Assembly: GCA_964443275.1 (NCBI GenBank)
Contig: CAYUCE010000081.1
Coordinates: forward strand, 1-5,648
Length of the DNA stretch: 5,648 nucleotides
Reading direction: 5' to 3'
Source of the DNA: CAYUCE01 sp964443275
GTDB lineage: Bacteria; Bipolaricaulota; Bipolaricaulia; CAYUCE01
The notes below the pieces were generated by a model. The model saw only the letters and a program-made list of their open reading frames with translations, was not told the DNA's origin and did no database searches. Positions 1 to 4,891 of this stretch are shown one piece after another (position 1 is the stretch's first letter; each line of letters opens with the position of its first letter). A program made the translations under genes and the position numbers.

Positions 1-542
1 CCATGCATAAAATCTTTATTTTGTCGAAAGTCCATCATAACTTGCTTCATTCCTCTCAAATACCAGGATAGCTCAAAAAGGGTGCAGGCAACTTCCGCCA
101 CGATCCCGTACTCACTTCCATAATTAGACAACAGATATTTTACCGTTTGGTATCTACCCTCTTCGGTAAAATCGGGTATGGATACTTCACTGGGGTCTTT
201 AAGATCCTTATAAGGATGGTCTACTGGTTCCGTATAGTAAGAACCCCCTTGGTAGGGGACCTTTTTCCAGCCTATTCCCCATTCGTCGGTATAGTATTCG
301 GAGCTTTCTAAGTAATAGCTCTTGCAGGGTCCTATAGTAGTTATCAACATATCATGATCTAAATTTAACAAAGCTGGGTCAGGATCAGCTCGATCCCTTG
401 CAAGGGATTCATTCAAGCGGCCCTCCTTAACAAGATAATCAGTCATTTTCTTTTTCATTTCCGGTGTATACCAAACGTCCACAGGAACTCTGTCCGGCTC
501 TTGATGTTCAATTGCCATCAAAAGCCTTTGTTTATGGTTCAT
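1..542 (-). CDS. UroD-superfamily protein (MtaA/CmuA-like), N-terminal part, cut by window edge
   Basis: About 180 residues can be read from an ATG at 542 before the frame leaves the window, still open. A strong ribosome binding site (GGGGGAG, 551-557) lies 8 bases before the ATG and fixes the start. The N-terminus MNHKQRLLMAIEHQEPDRVP is the usual opening of UroD-superfamily proteins of the methyltransferase-like branch and matches the opening of the protein encoded just upstream (629-1777): both have a helix, then HQEPDR(V/I)P. After this shared start the two diverge, so they are distant paralogues rather than a recent duplication. Further on there are aromatic-rich stretches (around residues 85-115) and a DP-containing segment typical of the family. 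It lacks the N-terminal RQAGR-type motif of haem-pathway uroporphyrinogen decarboxylase. The catalytic C-terminal half, with any metal ligands, is outside the window, so the reaction cannot be judged. It is the last visible gene of the operon, 86 bases after its neighbour. Confidence 0.85.
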   Translation of the reverse strand, partial: MNHKQRLLMAIEHQEPDRVPVDVWYTPEMKKKMTDYLVKEGRLNESLARDRADPDPALLNLDHDMLITTIGPCKSYYLESSEYYTDEWGIGWKKVPYQGGSYYTEPVDHPYKDLKDPSEVSIPDFTEEGRYQTVKYLLSNYGSEYGIVAEVACTLFELSWYLRGMKQVMMDFRQNKDFMH

Positions 543-628
543 TTTACTTACTCCCCCAATTCAATGAACCTCACGAAGTTTTTAATAAAAAAAATTAAAT
601 AGCTAGGATTGGGGCTTCCCGCAAGAGT
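543..628 (-). other. Short intergenic gap between the two UroD-like genes
   Basis: This 86-base gap is the longest within the downstream part of the operon. It holds an A8/T8 run flanked by TTTAAT and ATTAAA (581-599), which could fold into a weak A/T hairpin, and a small imperfect inverted repeat AACTTCGTGAGGTT on the minus strand (568-581). Neither resembles a good intrinsic terminator: the A/T stem has no GC and the T-run is in the loop. I see no clear promoter. Read-through from the upstream gene is the simplest reading. Confidence 0.4.
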
Positions 629-1777
629 TCAATAACTACAGTACTCAAAAAAAGTTTCATACATGGCCATAATATTTTCAGGCGGTACACCGGGCTGAAT
701 ATTATGGATGGGGGCAAATACATAACCCCCTTCCGGTTTCAGATCGAAGATCCTTCTTTTTGTCTCTTTTCTAACCTCAGCAGGTGTTCCATATGGAAGT
801 ATCCTTTGTGTGTCGCAGCTTGCTCCCCAAAAGACTATTTTCTGACCAAATTCCTTCTTTAATTCTTCGGTATCCCCCATTCCCTTACTATTTACCTGTA
901 TAGGCTGTAAGATATCCACTCCAATCTCAATGAGATCGGGAATAAGTGGCTTTATAGCCCCGTCTGTATGGTAAAATAGTTTAGCATCGGTTCTATCTTT
1001 TATAGTTTCAAACAATTCTCGCTGCTTTGGCTTTATCGTCTCTCTATACATCCTAGGGGATATTAGCAAGGAATCTTGTGTGCCTATATCGTCCCAGTAC
1101 AATACTACTTGGATCAGATCTCCTACTTGGTCAAGGAAATTAACCGCTGCCTGTTTATAGATTTCACATATTTTATTAAGCGTGTAATCGGCGGCTTTAC
1201 GATCTCTTACCAGTAGAGTTAAAAATTCTTCCAATCCTATTATCCTCTCTGCCTGCTCCAAAATACCCCCACCGAAAAGCGGACTGCCGCAGATAGCATA
1301 ATCTGTACGCTCATAAATCTTAATTGCCTTTTCCCTCAATCCTCTAGTCCTCCCCGGATCATCAGGATCGGGCCAGTCATAGTTTCTTAAATCATTTAAA
1401 TCTCCAGTCACCGGAAATTTCCAATAGTCAAAATATTTGCCGCCTTTTTTGGGCATTCGCATAGTGGTTTTCCACTGATCGATGTAAGTATAGCAATCCC
1501 TTTTTTCTTCGATATTTAAGGTCCATGTATCGGGAGGATTTGCGGAAAGGGGTACGAAATCCGCCCTAAGGCGGCTCCTGACCTCCTCATCTATTATCGG
1601 AAGCTGCTGAACTGGATCCAGTATCGCAGGTTCAGAAGCTTCTATATTTAAATAATCGAGTAATTCTTTATAAACCTCAACATGGATGGAGGATACGATA
1701 GTTCCTCCAAGGTCATTAGGAATCCTATCCGGCTCCTGGTGATTCAAGGTAGCAATAGCCCGGTCTCTGCTCTCCAC
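629..1777 (-). CDS. UroD-superfamily protein, probable methyltransferase-like enzyme
   Basis: A complete 382-residue protein of the uroporphyrinogen decarboxylase superfamily, of the branch usually annotated as UroD family protein or MtaA/CmuA-like. It starts with GTG at 1777. The ribosome binding site AAGGGG (1786-1791) lies 8 bases before it, inside the last codons of the permease gene, whose stop is 4 bases upstream, so translation is probably coupled. Visible family motifs are HQEPDRIP (13-20), YWDDIGTQ followed by SPRMYRETIKP (227-250), FYHTDGAIKPLIPDLIEIGVDILQP (268-292), WGASCDTQRILPYGTP (317-332) and GYVFAPIHNIQPGVPPENI (351-369). The haem-pathway N-terminal motif is absent, so it is not HemE. 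Corrinoid methyltransferases of the MtaA type bind zinc through His-X-Cys plus a distant Cys. Here the site reads His270-Thr-Asp272, with Cys321 and His358 as other possible ligands. No signal peptide is seen, so it should be cytoplasmic. It may act on the imported substrate, for example by methyl transfer, but substrate and reaction are inferred only from family and neighbours. Confidence 0.9.
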   Translation of the reverse strand: MESRDRAIATLNHQEPDRIPNDLGGTIVSSIHVEVYKELLDYLNIEASEPAILDPVQQLPIIDEEVRSRLRADFVPLSANPPDTWTLNIEEKRDCYTYIDQWKTTMRMPKKGGKYFDYWKFPVTGDLNDLRNYDWPDPDDPGRTRGLREKAIKIYERTDYAICGSPLFGGGILEQAERIIGLEEFLTLLVRDRKAADYTLNKICEIYKQAAVNFLDQVGDLIQVVLYWDDIGTQDSLLISPRMYRETIKPKQRELFETIKDRTDAKLFYHTDGAIKPLIPDLIEIGVDILQPIQVNSKGMGDTEELKKEFGQKIVFWGASCDTQRILPYGTPAEVRKETKRRIFDLKPEGGYVFAPIHNIQPGVPPENIMAMYETFFEYCSY

Positions 1778-1781
1778 TTAA

Positions 1782-2741
1782 TTAACCCCTTCTTCGCCTA
1801 AGTATCGTATGGATGGTCACAGCGATCAGTATGAGCAGACCATAAATTAACTGAGTCCAAAATCCAGAAAGACCAGCTGCTACAATCCCCGCTTCCAAAG
1901 AGCCGATAAGAAAGGCCCCGATAAAGGTACCCAGTATCGTTCCCTCACCACCAAACATGGAAGTTCCACCCACGAACACTGCTGCAAACGTGGTAAGAAG
2001 GTATCCTTCTCCCATGGTTGGCCACCAGGTGTTCATTTTAAAGCAATCTAATAATCCGGCAAAAGCGGCCAATACTCCCATTAACATAAAGACCAGGATT
2101 TTCGTCCGGTCCACGCTGACCCCCATCATTCTGGCAGTATCTTCATTATCTCCAGTAAACAGTACATGATCGCCAAATTTATGCCGAAATAGAACAAACC
2201 ACAAAAGCACCGCAATCGCCAGAAACCATATGGATTGAGCCGGGATAATACCTCCGGCTTTGGCTACCAGACCGGCATATAGAGGCGAACCTGCTATTCC
2301 CCTTAAAGGGATAGCCATTCCAGAAGCCATGACGTTAGTGGACCCTCTGATAAGAAATTGCATGCCCAAAGTTACAATTATTGAAGGTATACCAATTTTG
2401 GTTATAAGCAGTCCGTTAAACAATCCTACTGCTGCGCCTGTCGCCAATGCACCAATTACACCTAGCAAAACGCTTCCCGTGGCACCAAAAGTGACCCCGA
2501 AAACAAATCCCGCAAAGGCCATGGTGGCCGGGAAACTTAAGTCAATCTCACCGCAAACAAGCACCATAGTTATACCCAGAGCCATGATTCCCACAAAAGG
2601 GACGGTAGATAAGAAAGCTCGATAAATACTTGGTCTTAAGAAGGTACCCGGGCTGGTAACCATAAATAAAATAAATATCATAAAAGTGATACCAATAAGA
2701 CCTATTTGTGTTCCATACTTTCTAAGGCTTAATATTCCCAT
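1782..2741 (-). CDS. Sugar-type ABC transporter permease (RbsC/BPD_transp_2 family)
   Basis: An inner-membrane permease of the ribose/xylose (CUT2) type, which forms the channel of the importer and probably acts as a homodimer. Counting from Met at 2741 it has about 319 residues and roughly eight to ten hydrophobic segments, the usual size for RbsC-like proteins. Family marks are GEIDLS in the third hydrophobic region (about residues 65-70; compare GGIDLS in RbsC), a cytoplasmic loop TGDNEDTARMMGVSVDRTK (about 196-214) and the glycine-rich FVGGTSMFGGEGTILGTFIGA (about 256-276). An earlier in-frame ATG at 2750 would add three residues (MDK). I prefer 2741 because the ribosome binding site GGAGGGG (2751-2757) touches the 2750 ATG directly but lies 9 bases from the 2741 ATG, matching the 8-10 base spacing of every other gene here. 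The ATPase stop codon (2743-2745) is one base away, indicating translational coupling. The C-terminus ends in an arginine cluster. Confidence 0.93.
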   Translation of the reverse strand: MGILSLRKYGTQIGLIGITFMIFILFMVTSPGTFLRPSIYRAFLSTVPFVGIMALGITMVLVCGEIDLSFPATMAFAGFVFGVTFGATGSVLLGVIGALATGAAVGLFNGLLITKIGIPSIIVTLGMQFLIRGSTNVMASGMAIPLRGIAGSPLYAGLVAKAGGIIPAQSIWFLAIAVLLWFVLFRHKFGDHVLFTGDNEDTARMMGVSVDRTKILVFMLMGVLAAFAGLLDCFKMNTWWPTMGEGYLLTTFAAVFVGGTSMFGGEGTILGTFIGAFLIGSLEAGIVAAGLSGFWTQLIYGLLILIAVTIHTILRRRRG

Positions 2742-2742
2742 C

Positions 2743-3549
2743 TTATCCATCCCCTCCGTTATTACTAAGCTCTTCCCTTTCTACGTTCTTTCTTTCCCTC
2801 TCAGCTTGGGTAGCGTGGTGAACTAGCTGATCGGTAAGTTCTTGTTCGCTTATTTTGTCCCTTTCGTATCTGCCTGCTACTGCGCCCCGATCTAAGATGA
2901 CAAAACGATCCGATACCGGGTAAATATTGGCAATCGTATGGGATATATAAACACAGGATTTTCCCCGCTCCTTTATACCTTTGATGAAGTCTAGGACTTT
3001 GCCTATCTCCTTTACCGATAGAGCGCTGGTAGGTTCATCTAAAATTACCAAGTCAGCTTCAAAGTATAGTCCTCTAGCTATTGCCACCCCTTGGCGTTCG
3101 CCTCCGGATAGAGTTCTGACCGTAGAATCCGGGGATACCCCCCCTCCGGTAAATCCCATGAACTCTCGCATTAGCTTGTCTGTCTCCTTCTTGGTTTCTT
3201 CTACCTGGATAAAACCCAATTTATTGGTTATCTGCCTACCCAAGAAAATATTTCTCCACAGGGACTGCTTGACTCCTAACGCTTTTTCCTGATAGACGGT
3301 CTCAATACCTAATTCATGGGCTTTCTGGACCGAATATTTCCTAAGATTTATCTTTTCACCATTGATATATATATTTCCCTTGGTAGGACGATAGACACCA
3401 CTTAAAATCTTGATCAGGGTCGATTTCCCGGCTCCGTTATCCCCAATAAGCCCCACTATCTCGTTTTGACCCACTTCAAAATCTACCCCTCTCAGAGCAA
3501 CGACCTCCCCAAAAGATTTATGAATATTCTCCATTCGTACTAAACTCAT
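2743..3549 (-). CDS. Sugar-type ABC transporter ATP-binding protein, single-domain
   Basis: The 268-residue ATPase that drives the importer from the cytoplasmic side. All motifs of an active ABC domain are intact: Walker A GDNGAGKST (36-44), Q-loop Gln87 in VYQEKA, signature LSGGERQ (147-153), Walker B LVILDEPT (167-174, catalytic Glu172), D-loop SALS (175-178) and the H-switch His204 in YISHT. The sequence resembles the N-terminal half of RbsA/XylG/MglA, but those are about 500 residues with two ABC domains. This is a one-domain form like FrcA, so it is expected to work as a homodimer. The last 20 residues are a charged tail rich in Arg and Glu ending NNGGDG. The ATG at 3549 follows AAAGGGGTGAT (3556-3566), a strong ribosome binding site with 10 bases between the last G of its G-run and the ATG being read through TGATAGCTAG. 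The stop codon is next to the permease start. A stem-loop region of 161 bases separates it from the binding-protein gene. Confidence 0.95.
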   Translation of the reverse strand: MSLVRMENIHKSFGEVVALRGVDFEVGQNEIVGLIGDNGAGKSTLIKILSGVYRPTKGNIYINGEKINLRKYSVQKAHELGIETVYQEKALGVKQSLWRNIFLGRQITNKLGFIQVEETKKETDKLMREFMGFTGGGVSPDSTVRTLSGGERQGVAIARGLYFEADLVILDEPTSALSVKEIGKVLDFIKGIKERGKSCVYISHTIANIYPVSDRFVILDRGAVAGRYERDKISEQELTDQLVHHATQAERERKNVEREELSNNGGDG

Positions 3550-3580
3550 CTAGCTATCACCCCTTTCTGAGCAAATTCGA

Positions 3581-3597
3581 CCTTTGGTAAACAAAGG
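3581..3597 (-). other. Small hairpin upstream of the ATPase ribosome binding site
   Basis: On the minus strand CCTTTG and CAAAGG form a perfect 6-bp stem around a 5-base loop (TTTAC). It ends 14 bases before the ribosome binding site of the ATPase gene. It could affect ribosome access or mark an RNA-processing point, but a stem this short may also be chance. Confidence 0.3.
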
Positions 3598-3650
3598 CGA
3601 GTGAAGATCTTTCGCATCTTTTTATTTACTACAAACGGTCAAAATAAACT

Positions 3651-3685
3651 AGGATGTAGGCTCGCATTTTGCGAGCCTACATCCT
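3651..3685 (-). terminator. Perfect 16-bp hairpin after the binding-protein gene, probable leaky terminator or 3' stabiliser
   Basis: Bases 3651-3666 and 3670-3685 are exact reverse complements around a 3-base loop: a 16-bp stem with eight or more GC pairs and no mismatch. In the direction of transcription it begins 25 bases after the binding-protein stop codon and is followed by AGTTTATTTTGACC, a U-rich but interrupted tail. That is what a partial intrinsic terminator looks like. On the plus strand the sequence after the stem is less U-rich, so it points in the operon direction. Hairpins in this position are known in importer operons (the malE-malF region is the classic case), where they protect the binding-protein mRNA and reduce read-through, giving excess binding protein over membrane components. 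Which of the two effects applies cannot be told from sequence. Confidence 0.65.
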
Positions 3686-3710
3686 TAAGTAGTTTCTAGT
3701 TTCTCCCCTT

Positions 3711-4712
3711 TTATCTGATTCCTTCCTCAGCTAATGGAGCGATTGCCTCGATGTTACCTTCGTGAATCAAGCCGGCTCCAGTATCGATGTGAAGCCCCGC
3801 AAACTGATACTTAGCAGTCAGGTAGATCTGGAAAACGGGCAGGAAACCCTGCAGGAAAGGCTGCTGATCCAATACCAGGTCAGTGTACCCGCTTTTGATG
3901 GCATCCACTGTTCGAGGAGAGAGGTCAAAACCTGCTCCGTATATCTCATCGGGGCCCAATCCGGCCGCCTCAAAGTACTGCTGCTGGGTAGCAGTAAGTT
4001 GACCATGGTCAGTAACCACGATGTCACAATCGGGGTTACTTTGGAGATAGCCAACTATAACCGGGATTCCAGCAGCGGCATCCTTGTCAACTTCGGAGGA
4101 TATCTCCATGTAGTCGACGGTAACTCCAGCTTCTTCCAGAGCATCTATTACCCCTTTTGTCCTTAATCCACGGGTCGGCTCTGACTTAAGCCCCCAAACC
4201 AGAGCTTTATCTCCCTCTCCAAATCCACCTCTGCTAACAATTCCTTCACCCAGTATCTGACCGGAAGGATAAAGCTCTTGGCCGACGTAGCCAAATCCTT
4301 TGGATTTATACATTTTTTCCAACTCAGGGAGGGTGGTGTTTTGGCTAGTTACTATAATCCCCTTATCTATGGCCTCCTTAACAAAAGGCTCATAAGCATC
4401 GACTCCGGGATGCCCCATAATTGCTATGCCATCCGGATTGGCTGCCACTGCTTCCTGAAATTGGTTGACCATCTTCTGCGGACTCCAATCTGACCATTTG
4501 TACTTCATATCCACCCTGTCACCTAAAATCTTTTCCGCAGCTCTTGCCCCATTATATACTACTGTTGAGAAAGTACCACCCGGTGGGCCTCCAGGAAAGA
4601 AATAGATCTCCACTGGTTCTTCATTGGCCGCTCCGGTAAATAGACCCGGTCCTATAAGCAAGGCAACTAGTGCCATTGCTACCAGCACAAGAGAAATTTT
4701 GCTCTTAAACAT
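3711..4712 (-). CDS. Sugar-type ABC transporter periplasmic substrate-binding protein (Peripla_BP_4-like)
   Basis: The solute receptor of the importer, about 333 residues from the ATG at 4712. A signal peptide is clear: MFKSKIS, then a hydrophobic stretch to about residue 26, with likely cleavage after TGAA and before NEEP (about residue 29). There is no cysteine at the cleavage site, so it is secreted rather than lipid-anchored; the only Cys is near residue 229. The mature part has the two-lobed RbsB-like pattern: EIYFFPGG at the first strand, NPDGIAIMGHPG (about 92-103), GIIVTSQNTT (about 118-127), GFGYVGQE hinge region, CDIVVTDHGQ (about 229-238), YGAGFDLSPRT (about 258-268) and VLDQQPFLQGF (about 280-290), the last typical of sugar receptors. 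The PGGPPGGTF loop in place of the usual ligand-contact segment suggests an unusual ligand. A GTG at 4721 would add three residues, but its G is the last base of the ribosome binding site AAGGGG (4721-4726), whereas the ATG at 4712 lies 8 bases from it. Ligand unknown. Confidence 0.93.
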   Translation of the reverse strand: MFKSKISLVLVAMALVALLIGPGLFTGAANEEPVEIYFFPGGPPGGTFSTVVYNGARAAEKILGDRVDMKYKWSDWSPQKMVNQFQEAVAANPDGIAIMGHPGVDAYEPFVKEAIDKGIIVTSQNTTLPELEKMYKSKGFGYVGQELYPSGQILGEGIVSRGGFGEGDKALVWGLKSEPTRGLRTKGVIDALEEAGVTVDYMEISSEVDKDAAAGIPVIVGYLQSNPDCDIVVTDHGQLTATQQQYFEAAGLGPDEIYGAGFDLSPRTVDAIKSGYTDLVLDQQPFLQGFLPVFQIYLTAKYQFAGLHIDTGAGLIHEGNIEAIAPLAEEGIR

Positions 4713-4783
4713 TTTTTCCACCCCTTATTTTGGATTTGGGAATCTATTAACTTTAATTAGGAAGCCGCCCTTAGCTTAGCTTT

Positions 4784-4796
4784 ATCACCTCCCTTC
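4784..4796 (-). promoter_or_regulatory. Orphan Shine-Dalgarno-like element in the leader
   Basis: The minus strand reads GAAGGGAGGTGAT, an almost complete match to the 16S anti-Shine-Dalgarno sequence and stronger than any real ribosome binding site in the window. No ATG, GTG or TTG follows at usable distance: the next bases are AAAGCTAAGCTAAGGGC. It lies 71 bases before the binding-protein start codon. A weaker copy, AAAAGGTGAT, is at 4833-4842, also without a start. Such elements near an mRNA 5' end are known in Bacillus as STAB-SD (cry3A), where ribosome binding protects the transcript. That role here is inference. Confidence 0.4.
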
Positions 4797-4857
4797 TTTT
4801 AAATCTTTTATTAATCTTTGGCGAGATTTGAAATCACCTTTTGCCCCTTAAAATGGT

Positions 4858-4884
4858 TTTTCTCCCGAAAACATTCACTAATGT
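4858..4884 (-). repeat. Two adjoining 14-bp inverted repeats, possible operator half-sites
   Basis: TTTTC-4 bases-GAAAA (4858-4871) and ACATT-4 bases-AATGT (4871-4884) are both perfect 5-bp inverted repeats with 4-base spacers. They share one base, so their centres are 13 bp apart. They lie directly after the regulator stop codon, in the gap before the transporter genes, which suits a LacI-family operator, though neither has the central CG common in that family's sites. The first could alternatively be the stem of a weak terminator for the regulator gene. Short arms in AT-rich DNA can occur by chance. Confidence 0.3.
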
Positions 4885-4891
4885 AATCTGA

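Larger units (their letters stand above)
4713..4891 (-). promoter_or_regulatory. Leader between regulator and binding-protein gene, likely promoter/operator region
   Basis: This 179-base AT-rich gap separates the LacI-type regulator from its probable target genes, so the main operator and promoter for the transporter are expected here. Next to the regulator stop are two inverted repeats; further on are two ribosome-binding-like elements (listed separately). A direct repeat AATCTTT (4802-4808 and 4813-4819) has an 11-base period, about one helical turn. The best sigma-70-like pair I can find on the minus strand is TTTCAA, 17 bases, TAAAAG in the 4805-4835 area, which is a poor match, and I see no TTGACA-like box. 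There is also no strong terminator after the regulator gene, so transcripts starting upstream may read through. Promoter position is therefore unproven. Confidence 0.5.

Noticed and set aside
629..1777. Haem-pathway uroporphyrinogen decarboxylase (HemE)
   Set aside because: The N-terminal RQAGR-type substrate motif is absent, the conserved motifs are those of the methyltransferase-like branch, and the context is a transporter rather than haem genes.
1957..2625. Open plus-strand frames at 1957-2169 and 2260-2625
   Set aside because: They lie antisense inside the permease gene, have low-complexity composition (Pro, Ile, Ala, Thr rich) that mirrors transmembrane codons, and lack ribosome binding sites or recognisable domains.
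2981..3292. Open plus-strand frame of about 103 residues
   Set aside because: It is antisense to the ATPase gene, whose motifs are intact, and shows no family resemblance.
3598..3615. GCGA / TCGC pairing around AAGATCTT as a second hairpin before the ATPase gene
   Set aside because: The stem is only 4 bp around an 11-base loop and no U-run or ribosome binding site is linked to it.
3762..4493. Open frames on the plus strand (3762-4166, 4278-4493) and in another minus-strand frame (3818-4054)
   Set aside because: All fall inside the binding-protein gene, which is well supported by a signal peptide and family motifs; the alternatives have no such support.
4773..4781. AGCTTAGCT palindrome as an operator
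   Set aside because: The arms are only 4 bp, do not extend, and come from a short AGCTA direct repeat next to the ribosome-binding-like element; chance is likely.
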